Positions 34,933 through 49,300 of a DNA stretch of 64,000 nucleotides are shown here, piece after piece. Below the pieces are notes generated by a model, which searched no databases, was not told the origin of the DNA, and worked only from the letters and a program-made list of their open reading frames with translations. Origin of the DNA: Coleophoma eucalyptorum (taxonomy: Eukaryota; Ascomycota; Leotiomycetes; Helotiales; Dermateaceae). The stretch lies in assembly GCA_026120035.1 (NCBI GenBank), contig JALRME010000006.1:186001-250000 (forward strand), written 5' to 3'. How positions within the stretch are numbered: the first letter of the stretch is position 1; every line of letters starts with the position of its first letter. Made by a program: the position numbers and the translations under genes.

Positions 34933-37917
34933 ATGACCACCACTAATAGACCAGCAGCAGCCATGGCAAGTGCTGTCAGTTTAATTCCCCTCAATTCTTA
35001 ATACTGGCAATCCGTACTGATTTTGATGACAGGCACGGTCGACCCGTTTCGGAGATTTCAACTCAGCCCCAGGCAGGCACAATAGCGACGACAGGACTTC
35101 TCAGATCTCAACCATTGGTCAAACGTTTGGCAATGGGGCCTCGTGGCAAGCTTCTAGTGGCATATGGGGTTCTGGGTTTGGAAATACAAAGAGAGATGCA
35201 TCCCGCACACGAGGTATGTCTACAAGACTTCATACGACTCTAGCTGCCACTGATGGCATTGCAGCAGCGGAAAGTGATAGTTATCCAGCTGGACCTAGTG
35301 GCTCTAGTGCTTTGACCGCATCCTCCGAAGCAGATCCCTGGACTGGTCGAACCAACGGCCCTTGGAATCAGCCTGATACAACGTCACCTACGCTTCACTC
35401 CTCGGGCAGTGGAAGTACTTCTCCAACTCGGGTACGCAACCCTATGTCAGGGCCTTCTCAACAAACATTGCTCGAGCTGCAGAACTCATATCACAATTCT
35501 CGACCAGCGATAGGTCAAGGAAAAAGCTTCAGTAGGCCACAACCAAAGAGCAGTCTAGACCCTTCGACAGGAAGCTTTAACTTTGCCCGGAAGCCTTCAT
35601 TTGGCTTCAACGATGATAAAGAGAATTTCAGTCAAGATTCTGCCTATGATGGTGAAACGTCGAGGAAATACAGACTGGACCAGATCGGCTCGCAAGGCCC
35701 CAATTACCTTGCCATTAATGGTGCATCCAGAGATGGCAGCTTGCCTCCATCTCGAGCTTCGGAGTCTGGATTGACATTTGGAAATCATCCCACATTTGGC
35801 TCTTTTGGCCATACCCCAGCAAGCTCCATTCATTCACAGCGACCTTCATATTCAGGAGCCTCTGGGTCATTCTCCCAGACTAATGGCTCAAGATTTAATG
35901 ATATTTCAACGCAAGGGCCAGACTCGGATGTGCGGGAGAAGCTTGCCGAACTGAGATTCCGAGAGACTGAGACGACTGCTGGTACTCAAAGTAACGGCAG
36001 TTTCGAGCAGCAATACTCTCCCACTCAGACGAACTTCAACAACCAAAGTTTTCAGTCCAATGGAGGCGCTATGTGGAACGAGGCAGCCAAGTCTTTCAAT
36101 CCATATGCTCAAGAATATAACCCGACACTGGCGGATCCATCATATCTTGCAAGGGCTCAACGGTTTGGTGAGAGAGGGTCAGCCTCACCAGCTGCTAGCG
36201 AATATCGCCGTGGCCTTGATAGTCCAAAGTACTACTCGACTGTGGGGACTCCTGCAGAGCAGCTTTATCGACCGTCGTCACAAGGACCTCGCATCCCACA
36301 GGGCCCGAATGACTTGGATCAAAGACTGCAAGCTCTCCATCTAGTTCAGCAGCAAGCGTATATGTTTGCTGGTGGGTACCAAGGACAATTCTCTGGGGCT
36401 TACGAGTACACTCCGCAAAGTTTTCGTCCTATGCCTTTGCCTTATGGATATCCTATGCCTGTCAATTTCCCCCCAGCTCCAACTATACCAACACGACCTG
36501 CTAAAGACAACGATGTTGGTGCGGGTGTACGAAGTGTTCTGCTGGAAGAATTCAGAGCCAACCTCAAGGGCAATAAGAGATTCGAGCTGAAGGACATATA
36601 TAACCATGTGGTAGAGTTCAGTGGTGATCAACATGGCTCGCGCTTCATTCAACAAAAGCTGGAGACAGCGAACAGTGACGAGAAGGAGCAGCTCTTCCGC
36701 GAGATACAACCAAACGCTCTGCAACTGATGACTGATGTCTTTGGCAACTATGTGATTCAGAAGATGTTTGAGCATGGAAATCAAGTACAGAAGCGTTTGT
36801 TGGCTGAGCAGATGAGAAATCATGTCAATGAACTATCCTTGCAAATGTACGGATGCAGGGTTGTACAGAAAGTAGGTTTTTCAAATCTGATATGAAATCT
36901 AGTGCTAACGCCAAAACAGGCTCTTGAGCACGTTCTAGCAGATCAACAGGCTGAGCTGGTCAAAGAACTACAACCTGATATTCTCCGGTGTGTCAAGGAT
37001 CAGAACGGTAACCATGTTGTTCAAAAGGCCATAGAAAGGGTTCCCCGGGAGCACATACAGTTCATCATCGAGGCTTTTAGAGGACAGGTGCACTTGTTAG
37101 CAGCTCATCCTTATGGTTGCCGCGTAGTTCAACGCATCCTCGAATATTGCACACCAGCTGACCAGGCATCGATCTTGGAAGAGTTCCATGAATGTTCCTC
37201 AATGCTTATCACCGACCAGTATGGGAATTACGTCACCCAGCATGTTATTTCCAAAGGCCAGGTTGAAGACCGTGCGAAGGTGATCAAGATAGTTATTGCC
37301 CAAATTTTGCCACTTTCCAAGCATAAGTTTGCTTCCAATGTGGTTGAAAAGAGCATTGAGCATGGGACCTATGAGCAACGGAAGGCCATTCTGGATCAAG
37401 TGACTGCCCTACATAGTGACGGAACTAGTCCTCTGACACTGATTATGAAGGATCAATTCGGCAACTATGTCATTCGTATGTTTCCCCTACTCTTTCAAAA
37501 TCTTGTTCTAATTCTCTTCCAGAAAAGCTCCTTGCTTCGCTTGAGGGTGTCGATCGCGAGCGATTGATAGAAGAGCTCAAGCCGCAGTTGAGTGCTCTCA
37601 AAAAGTACAACTTTGGCAAACAGATCACTGCGATGGAAAAGCTGGTGTATGGTGGATCAGCACCTCCCGCGCCAACCTCACCACCCACTTCTCAAGCAAC
37701 TACATCTATGCAGCCAGCTGCACTGACTCCTCAAACGCAACCAATTGAGATTGAGTCAGTTGCCGCAACCCCCTCTCTCACGATGGGCCAAAACAGCCCT
37801 CAGAGTAGCAGCTTACCAAGTGCTAGTGTCAGCACAGTTGACGAACCCACGGAGAGTGACCAAAACTTCAAGAGTGCCGAAAAGGAATGTCCTGAAGTGG
37901 TCATTCACGGTGTTTGA
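34933..37917 (+). CDS. PUF3: Pumilio-family RNA-binding protein, Puf3 type
   Basis: Binds 3' UTR elements and controls decay and translation of bound mRNAs. Exons 34933-34974, 35033-36871, 36920-37475 and 37523-37917 join in frame to 943 aa. The N-terminal half is a disordered Ser/Asn/Gly/Gln-rich region (e.g. [20 protein letters not shown]). The Puf domain (about residues 525-860) has eight repeats with recognition residues [56 protein letters not shown] and FGNYVIQK, then the closing [19 protein letters not shown]. The tail is Pro/Thr/Ser-rich. By the known Puf code these specify UGUAUAUA, the Puf3-class site. ATG at 34933 was preferred to 35216 because the joined exon adds conserved-looking sequence ([16 protein letters not shown]). 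A GTATGT at 35215 could start a 51-nt in-frame optional intron. Confidence 0.94.
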
Positions 37918-40067
37918 TTTCATGTCCTCGTTTTCTTATAGACAGCCGGCGTATTTGGTTCGGCTGGCCTGTGCAAAAGTGGCTTTTCCAGTTCGATTCA
38001 ACTGTTTGTTTCTTGTTTTGTTATAACTTACTTTGCATGGGAATCTTTGTGTGTTGGGAAGGCGTGGATATCTTTATGACAGACATGGCTAAATCATCAA
38101 CGTGATATCTTTTGGGGGGTATGATAAGACATGTCAGGGAAGACGAGGTATGAAGATTTCATTCAGTTGCATTAGGATATGGCTTTTCTTGGGGATGAGG
38201 TTGCAAAAAGAGGGCTTTTATCTGGAAATAATGTCAATTTTTGTGTTCCTACCCACTATCACTTGGGTAAGGGAGGGAAAATAGGATCAAACCATCTTAT
38301 CTTTATTTTCCGAAATGTTCATTCTTGATGGCTTTCTAACTTTGTCTCTACGCTCTCTCTTTTCAACGGGTTTATATTACAGAGGGAACTTTCTGGAATA
38401 GGTGTTTACTCCTTTGGTCTGGCTTTATGGTGCGCTTTGGGCAAAATTTACCCGGCTCCTCATTGGATAGGAAGTATACATTAAGAGAGCCCGAGAGATA
38501 TGAATAGAACCTTGATGCCACTAAAAATTGTACTTTCTATGACTTGTATGGATAAATTGACACAGCTTTGATCATAAGCAAGAAACTCAGTAAAGTGATC
38601 TACTATAGCTGGAGGAAAGTCGAGAAAGAGTGTTTTTGGCTGTGCCATTGTGATTTTACCTGTCAGGCGAGCATGATTGCTCTCACTGCTGCTGTGGAAG
38701 TGGGCAACGTTGCGTGTGTGTGCGACTTGGTTTGTCTCGCGGAGGTGATAATACTGGTTGTTAGGAAATAAATTGATCCAAGAGGGAGGTCGCTATGACC
38801 AATTTGTGAAAAGATGACCTTGCTCTGGACTTCCACGTATTGTTTTTGTAGCGAGTCTGGTGTCGTGATTTGAAATGCCGTTGAATAACATGGGCAGCTT
38901 CATTCCAAAAGCAAGTACATACCAGAGTGTTATGCAACTAGATCTTCAAAGTCAACAGGTGTGTCACATCCCATGGGCCATAGCCCTTCTCTATATCAGC
39001 TAAAACGCTAAATCTTTTAAGATAATGAAATGTTATCCTTGGTGATCACTGTAATGATTTGAAGTATTCTACTATCATTACAGTGTTGAGAATTGGCTTA
39101 TTTATTGAAGCCATTTGAGGAATTATAATCTTGCTACCCTTGATCGCCGGCATGATCTATAAGTTGCGATATGCCCATACTGCCACCGACTTTTCTCTCT
39201 ATTAAGGCTTCTGCGAGGTTACTATCATATCCTATAGCTTAAGATACCATACCTTAAGATGCCTGCCTATATTAACCAATAAAATACTTTAGCCGGGCGG
39301 AAGACCGTAGATACTTAGGCTCAATATTATTGCCTCCCGCATTGCCATAATCCTTGAAGTGGTAATGGTATAATTAACTCCGGTAGAAGTTGGCTCATCT
39401 CAACCACTTCGCGGGTAGCGTTTCGTTGGATATATAGGAAGACTTGTGTAAAATCCTCAGTTTCCCATTCAGCCGCCCGGCAGCCGGATGCGGAGAACCC
39501 ATGTGGCTCACGAAGTTGGATCATCCCCTGTGTAACTCACATGGCAATACGCACTTGAAATTTGGCAAAATATGAAATCTCCAGAAGCAGACAAAAGTTC
39601 GGTGGAGGCGCCCCTCCAACAGGTCTTTCTCGTATCCAATGATGAATACCTGCTCGCTTGGCTCGCTTGGATAGATCATTAACCTCAAACGACCCTGCTC
39701 ATTACCAGGGAGAGAAGAAGGTTTAGCGGCATATTCGCCCATATTGTTCCCTCTCCTTGGGCTTGGTTGGATCCCCCCATGGGCGGAGTTCGTTAGGGAA
39801 CAAGCTTAAACGAAATAACCTCCGTTTCCTTTTGCCCTTGTTAATCCTCTTTTGCCGGTGCTGCTGGTCGGCCGTATATCCTGAACATGGGTTAGATACT
39901 TTCTCTTTTCTTGGATATACTACAAAAGATGGATTTTTCCTGCCTGTTATTTCCTGTCTACTACGCTTCGAGTTCTCATTCTTTTCACAGGCTTGCCTTA
40001 CCTTTTATACCTTTCAAGTTCCACCCAGATTACTTCTCCTTCATTTGTCAATATTCATTAAATAAAG
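37918..40067. other. Intergenic region PUF3 to xylanase gene
   Basis: 2.15 kb between tandem genes: PUF3 3' UTR first, then the xylanase promoter. An AT-rich patch covers about 38,970-39,300. Candidate hexamers for fungal carbon regulators are listed separately. Open frames here (38568-38771, 39757-40065) have no family motif; the latter overlaps the expected leader. Confidence 0.55.
39289..39294 (-). promoter_or_regulatory. XlnR-type GGCTAA hexamer upstream of xylanase
   Basis: TTAGCC on the plus strand reads GGCTAA on the minus strand, the core site of the xylanase activator XlnR/Xyr1, about 775 bases before the start codon. GCGGAG and GTGGAG hexamers fitting the CreA consensus SYGGRG lie at 39490-39495, 39602-39607 and 39783-39788. 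Single hexamers are weak evidence on their own. Confidence 0.22.
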
Positions 40068-41885
<1,818 letters not shown>

Positions 41886-42390
41886 ATGTGCAAACTACCT
41901 GTTGTTCATTTGATCTAGTAAGCGGTTGGATCGTGGCTGGGATGGAGAAACAGTCGAGGGGTTTGCCTGTCCATATAGATGATGGCTGTAGCCTTTTGCG
42001 ATACATTCTTTTGTACATATTCATCTTATACGACCTTCATCTGTCAATAAACTTTTTATGGCAGAGGAAAGACTACTTGACAGCGAACCTGGGCAAAATA
42101 ACACCTGAAGTGAAGTTGCCATTGACCACAGCGTTAGATATTGATATAGCGAGGACTATGCTAGCAATCATACGTATGATCGTTCAATCACCTGTCCACC
42201 CTTAATCTGCGCATTGTTTCATGAAAATGCATCATTTCTGTCTAGATGCTGAAGTCTGGGTATGCTAAGAAAGTACCTAAAACATCTCGCTTTTCGCTCA
42301 CCTGAATCAACCCGTGAATCCTGATAAAGTACATCATGGAATATCCATGCCATCATCCCCTCATATCACCCATAAAGACCATTACCCTCC
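41886..42390. other. Convergent intergenic region xylanase/CSE1
   Basis: 505 bases between two stop codons, presumably both 3' UTRs. A 105-codon open frame across the xylanase end (41888-42205) has no family motif. Confidence 0.55.
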
Positions 42391-45300
42391 TTATTTCATG
42401 TACGACATCAAGACAGTCTGCGCTTCTGGAGACAATCGTTGGCTCACGTAGTTTGCAATAGCACCCCCATGGCGTCCATCGGCAGCCTTGAGGTAGGATC
42501 CAACCCAGGACTTCACGTCGGTAACCTCTGGCCATTCATCTTTTGGTGCTTTCTTGCACGTGTTTAATTGCGTAAAGCCGACGCCAAAACTCAAGTCATC
42601 AACATCAGCTTCAGCAATTGCATCATCTGCAGCCGCTACCACAGGAGGGTTCTCAAGAAGCTTCAGAAGTGCCTCGCAAGTGAAACCCCATCCTTTAGCG
42701 TACTTGTTGGCGAATGCCTTGGAATCGGTAAGCGTCTTGGTGAGAGATACAACAGCCACCTTTCGATCTAAAGGACGAGCTAGCTGCTGCGTCAGAGGAA
42801 GAATGATGTTTAAATAGACAGGGACAAAGATGTTTCCCTGAATGGCATCTGTCTTCTGGATAAAGAAATCAGCTCCGAGCCCTTGCTGATCGCGTGATGA
42901 TACGAGGTGGTAAAATCGGACAAATCGACGCTTGAATGACTCTGGCGGGTTGGCCTGTAGTCGTGTGTAGATGATGCTGAGGACTGTTTGGAAGTATGGC
43001 TCGATGGCAGATCTGATTCTATTTAGTCCTTGTAGTACATTCAGGAAGGTTCGGTACTTACACGTCGAAGGATGTAATAACAGCCTCCAAAACATCAAAT
43101 CCATGGAGTTCGGTCTTGGTCTTGCCAGCCATCAATTTCTGGAAAATACCCAGGATGGCTTCTACTTGATTATTTGCAACGATTTCCGCAGCGCCTCTTG
43201 GGATAATCGACGCTAGTAATCTAGCAAGAGCTGGAACATTACCCCGGGATTCCCATAATGTAGGCATCAGAATAGGCTGAATCAACGCTTTGTAGTAGTC
43301 AGAAAGAGCGCCTGTTGGACGAGCTTCAAGCAAGGCGGCGAAGAGTTGGAACACATAAGGATGGAACTCTATAAATATCGTGGTCAGTACACTATACACA
43401 AATGGTTCGTGATAATCCCCACCTGTTACGTCTTGCTGTAAAACTCCAGCGAATGGCGGATACAAGTCCTGCTCGAGCTTCTCTGGCTGAGAGGGTGCTG
43501 TGAATCTGTATTTCTTAGCGACTACCGCTGAAAAGTTCGTACGACATACCTGATAACAGCCCCAAGAGCCTCAAAGTGATAGTAGTAAAATCGCGGGTTG
43601 CTTGGATTTTGAGCAATGATCTGTGTAATCTTAATCAGGTGCCCCAGTACCATATCTGCCACCGGTATGATGCCATCCTTGATAACAATCAATACCCGCA
43701 TGACACAGCGCATGAGAAATTCGTTCTCCTGAACCTTTTGAGGCTCTGACTCCTTCTCAACAAGAAGAAAGAGATGCTCGAGAAGGTCCTTCGAGAATGG
43801 TAGTATATCATCCTTTCCAAAGATATGTTGACCAGCATCATTGGTCAAAAATAGGACGCGCTCCAAAGCAATTGCGGCGTAGGTATATACTACGTAGTTT
43901 GAGGATGCCAGATTCTTGACAAGAGGACCAAATGCTGCACTCCATTGCTCTTTAGTTAATTGACTTCGAAAGGTGTAGAGATACTTGATTGCGTCAACCT
44001 TCAAGATGGGCTCTACTCCAGATTCGGCAATCAGGTCACTAGCAATGTTGTTTTGAAAGAACTCGACAACATTTACCAATGAGTTGGTTGTTTTTACACC
44101 CTGGCCAACCGTCACCACACCTTTTGCGGCGATGGCAGAGAAAAGATACTCAGCAGTATCCTTTGACTTCCAATCAGATGAAGTAAGGTAATGTGTGATG
44201 TATTTGCCGACAACGGTTGTTACGAGCTTCTCAAAGTTCTCGAGGAGTTTTCGGAGGAAGTCAGTGGCTGCTCGTCGACGAGTGTCTGCATCAGATCCTT
44301 CCAAATCTCTTCGAATATACTCTATTGGCTCGTCTTCGAATAATTCGATATCTGACTCTCGAAGACTGACGTTTGGTAGAATGACCTTCTCGACAACCTG
44401 CTCGAGAGTACCTTCATTGTTGAAATTTTGGGCATGGCGCTCGACGCTTGCGACAGCGGTTAGGAATTGTAGAGCCTTGCTGACAAGGATATCGTATTTG
44501 GTCTCGGGACCAATAGTCGTTAAGAGAGTCCAAGAACTTGTGATAAAAGGCTTGCACAGTTCTCTGAAATCCTCCTCGTACTTTTGCATGTAAAGGGTAA
44601 TTGCCTCGCAAATTCCAGCCTTTACAAATTCGAGAGGTCCGGATTCGGACTCATCATCTGTTACGAGTAGAGGGTTTTCATAGGTGAGATATTTGTGCAG
44701 CAATGATGAGATATCGGCAAGGTTCTCTTCGAAGATGGGTGGTACATCGTGGCTAGACATATCATGAAAGATCTGTACGAGCAGAATCATGGTTTCCATA
44801 TGACCCTTCAACTCGGTTTTGTTATCCTTGTTGGCTTCGATCTGTCTATCGGTGCTCTGCGAGGAGTCAGTTAGCATCATATAGAATTCTTACAATTTCG
44901 AGGTTACTTGCAGCTAGCAATCGCACAAATGGCTCTCCAAACTTGCTGATGACATGATTGATCTCAGTGAAGAGTTCATCGGATCGAAAGAGGGGTCTCC
45001 AGCGCTTGAAAATTGAATGTGCAACTTCCAAAACGCCATTGTTGACCTTGAAGTTTGTCTCGGTCAGACGGGAAACCAAGTCCTTATCCACGTTAGTTAC
45101 ATATATATGGCAAGTTTGCTGTAGGGTTAGATCCTTACATCCACCAAGGTATCCCATCTTCGCCAGAAGTCAGAGTCTGCAATGACACTAATAGCCTCTC
45201 CCAATTGTGATTGCACTGATCCAGGTACCATAATCATCAGGCCTATAAGCTCCTGTTTAATAGTAGCCACCTCGTTTGGTGGAAGCTTGTAAGCTCCCTC

Positions 45301-45626
45301 TTCGTCCTATTTTGTCATCAGCAGTGTGCTGCCCCATGAACAGAATCCTACCCACCACATAGTTGAACTTGATGAAGTTCTTAAACAACAGCGCCGCGGA
45401 AAGCCTGGTATTTACAGGTAGAGACTCGTTCGCAACGATACCGAGGAGGATGAGAGAAAATCCTGGTTTCTGCTCTTCTGCCTTGAGGGCGGCCTCAGCT
45501 GTATAAGAATTAGTCGAAAGTAAACAAGTGCAGATACATTGCACAAAATGACGAACCTTGCTTATGCTGCCTTGGGTCAAGGGTAGCCTGAAGCAGTTGC
45601 GCGACGGTCTGCAAGTCTGAAGCCAT
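42391..45626 (-). CDS. CSE1: Exportin-2 / importin-alpha re-exporter Cse1 (CAS)
   Basis: Karyopherin that carries importin-alpha back from nucleus to cytoplasm with Ran-GTP. Eight exons (45626-45557, 45498-45356, 45306-45139, 45082-44894, 44856-43550, 43505-43423, 43368-43062, 43012-42391) join in frame to 962 aa, matching the family's roughly 960. The N-terminus is the importin-beta repeat (SDLQTVAQLLQATLDPRQHK, then LFKNFIKFNYVDEEGAYKLP). Further signatures are DFWRRWDTLVD, EINHVISKFGEPFVRLLAAS, QIEANKDNKTEL, ESDIELFEDEPIEYIRRDLE, RRAATDFLRKL and FYYYHFEALGAVIRY. The C-terminal part includes GFTQLNTC and ends SYMK. It diverges from TSC2 over a 688-base gap. Confidence 0.96.
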
Positions 45627-46314
45627 TCTGAATAAAGACTGCGTATTTGATGGTGAAGAGTCGAGAGCTTGCAAGGCTCAAAATATATTGTTTGGAGACC
45701 CTCTTGCTCTCAAAGCTGGTTGGCGGGTATCGGTGGAACTAATAATCCGGCGGGCGACATATGTTGAGCGGCTTCAGCCTTGTCTTCAGCTTTCGGGTAA
45801 AGCTTTTGATGGAACGAACACCTCATGACCCGATTAAGCTCAGTTGTGTCTTGACCTAGACATCACTGCATTATCTTCCGGCCGGCCAGGCATCATCATA
45901 CAACAGCGTCTCGAGACCTACCTATCCTGAGTCGCATTACTCCAATCCATGGAATTAAGAGATCGAACGATTTAGCTATCCGTCTCCGGGCTCCGCAGAT
46001 AAGCTACGACACTACAAAACCTGTAATGAGCTTACAGTCGACGAAATTTTTCTCACGCACTCATGTGTAAACTGGACATCAGAGTAAGTCTAAATAAAAT
46101 TTCCTAGCTCTGGCAAGTCTTTTCTAGAAGACGGCATGTTGATACTCGGATGTCTTCCCTGGGTCGCGAAGGATCCACTTGTTTCTATTGTGGTCGCAAC
46201 TATCTACCCCCCTCTTCCACACCCCGAGGAAGCCTCATGGAGAAGCTGTAAACTAACACTGTATCTTGAAATCTAGGGAGTGAAGTCGGATCGGCAGCCA
46301 GACATCAAGTTCCC
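45627..46314. promoter_or_regulatory. Divergent upstream region of CSE1 and TSC2
   Basis: 688 bases between start codons, containing both promoters and leaders. No operator recognised. Confidence 0.5.
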
Positions 46315-49300
46315 ATGTCTCCAGCACCTGCGGATGTCGCCCAAACTCCCGAGCCTAAAACCACGAGTAGCCTTGCCAGCGTATTTAAGAGTTTGACAGG
46401 AACAAGGTCGAGCAAGAATGCGATCAGCCAAACACCAACTCCACCCCCGAATACGCAACTTGCGCAGCAGCTACATCCGAATGCAGGAAAGAATGCAATA
46501 TATGGCGGACCCTCAAACTATAAGCAACTATACGAGCAGCTGAAAGGCGGAGATGCTTTGGCGGATCGAGCTGCGGCTGCTAAATCTCTTTGCCATGTCG
46601 TTACTGAATATCCCCTCAGTGGTGTCAGTGCTTATGAAATCATTATTTCAGGATATTGCTGATGAATTTTCATAGGTGATGAATATATGGTTCGCAGCAA
46701 AGCACCTTATCGAGTCTAACAATCCGCCCGAAGTTCGAGTAGCGGGATTTGAATTGTTGACGGCTTGTGTGCAGCATTCATCCTCGAGTGATTTGGAGCG
46801 AAAGGAATTCTTCGATACCTTGACTGCTCCAGCTAACCCTGACGATTTCCACCTTCAGCTTGCATCTGTGATGGCCTTGGCTAAAAATGGAAGAGATCTC
46901 TCCGGATTCCAATACGAGATCATCCCTTTACTAAATTCGTGGCTCCGAGACTCTTTTAAGATGACAACAAGTGCTCGCAAGCAAGCAGGGCGTCAACATC
47001 GATCTCAGAAGGCTAAGGCTCCTTTATCGGAAGAGTCCAACTTAGCATTACTTTTCGCTTTCATTGTGGATGTGATTAAGTTTAGTTTCAACATATCCAC
47101 CGAGGAAACTACAAATGAGCTTATTGACGTGGTTCTCTATATTTGCGTCAACACTCCTCTCTCCGGCGACCTAAAGGCCTGCATAGGGGTACTGGATGCG
47201 ATTGTGACGTATGGAGCAATTCCAAGCCAAAAACTTCTGGAATTCGTGAAAGTCTTGTGTTCAATACACTGCCTGGTAGAGGACGTGCAGCCAGAAGCAT
47301 GGCGATCCATAAGCAATCTCTGCAAATCGCATGATGGGCAAACTACCGTTCGTTACTTGCTCAATATTCTCCGACAACCAAATCTAGATGCTGCCAGTGA
47401 GAAACAAACGATCCGAGAAATACGTGGGGCGCTATCTGTCCTTGAGAAACTATTCGCCAAAGATGGAGAAAATGGCTACCCGCTCGTCCCTTTTACGCTC
47501 TTAATGGATGGCTTACACAGAGTGATAGCCGTTGAGCATGCAAAGATTGAGACTGATATTTTGAGGATGATTCTATCCTTATTCAACAATGAGAACGATG
47601 AGGTGATGGAAAATGTTATGGAGGAGGATTGGGCATTAATGTTCCAGGTTGCCACCAAATGTGCACAGCGCGCGCTGGAAACATCAGATGGCAGGCCGTT
47701 GGTTGATCGATCACGCATGTCAAGTCCTTTAGCAGGCAATTCTATGGTGAGGGAGGAAGTCATTGGTCAAAACGTAGCAACAAGCATGGCGCAGACGCTC
47801 TATAGCCTCATAATCCGGATCGAACAACTCCTGATCAAGAACTCTACGGCTGAATTCTTCCAGAGGGATGACTGCATCGCCTTCTTCGTCAGTGTGCACC
47901 CTCATTTGCCCGAATCTTGCGCTAAGATGGTAATTGATTATTACAACGAATTAAGACTATGCTATCCTTCCGACTCCGACTGGAAAAATAATGCAAGGTT
48001 AATTCTTGATGCCTTCTTTGCTGCTCGATCTCAGCCAACACATATTCGACTTCATGCACTGAAAGCTGTTACAGATGTCTTTGATATCGTTGAAATGATG
48101 GATCAAGGGGAAGAACCTGAATCTGTGGAGACATTCGTCACATCGATACTTCATGATGTTGGCGATGAGAAGGATATCGCTGTCTTGCAAGAGGTTGTTA
48201 CCTTTGCTGTAGCTGTAGCTACTACAGTTGACACTCCCCTGTTCAGCTATGTTGTTGATGCTCTCTGTGGTACTATCACGAGTGACCGTCTACAATCACC
48301 AATAGGGTCTCCTCCTGGATCCAGGAACAGCTTTCCCAGTTCCAGCAGACCTACTTCGTCTGCCGCATCAAGCAGTGTGGTACACACTCCTTCGAATGTT
48401 GTGACAAAGGGCCTTATTCAGATCTTTATGAAAACGATGGATAAGACGCCAGCCAAAACTTTACGGGTCTATCGAGAACTTTTGAGTATTGTGAGGAGCA
48501 ACTCGTGTGAGACAGATGCGCGCATATCCGCCTTGAAGATGCTGTGCCGTTTGAGGGCGGACTGGGCTTACAGAATTTTCCTTACTCCATTTACAGAATC
48601 GGATGGACTTGCATCATCTTTGTATAGAACCCAGGCTTCGCTAGCACGAAAGCAAGCTGTGGACGAAGCCTCTCAACAGAATCGGCCCTCACGAGCTGAA
48701 GAAGCAACTTCTTCACGTGGCACCCGCAGCGTTTCTTTTGGCCAAGGACACCCGCAAGGACGCCAGCCTGTGCGATCAAGCAGCGGTGTACATAGAGCAT
48801 TGCAGCGCAATCACCAAATGTGGATGTCTCCCGACTCAGACGCCTTGCCCGAGATTGTCTCTGACAAATCAAGTGCTTTGCTTACATCTGTAGGCGATTA
48901 CGAAGATCCTGCAGTGTCTTCTATTGAGGGAAGAATGGCACTTGACTTAGGAGAATATCTTGAAACCATCCATTCCTTGCTTCAGAACGGATGTGACTGG
49001 GAAGTATACAGTTATATTCTGGTTCATCTTGCGTCTCAGTTGACCAATCAGGCCCTATTTAAGGCGTCAATTTCTCAGATCAGAAATCTTAGGGTTTTGG
49101 TTTGCGATCAGCTTAAGAATGCTAGCTTTCACGAACCTCCCGTATCATCAGGACTGCGCAAAGTCGACGTTGGGATTTGCCTATACCAGATACTAACTAT
49201 GATCATGGGTTATCATCAAGAATTCTCACCTCAGGAAGAAGATGATATTGTTAGGACTTTTGTGCAAGGGGTGGGGACAGAGCGAGCATCCAAATGTTGC

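Noticed and set aside
35216..36895. PUF3 start at the ATG of 35216
   Set aside because: The frame continues upstream without a stop, and a good 58-nt intron joins it to an ATG at 34933, adding plausible conserved N-terminal sequence.
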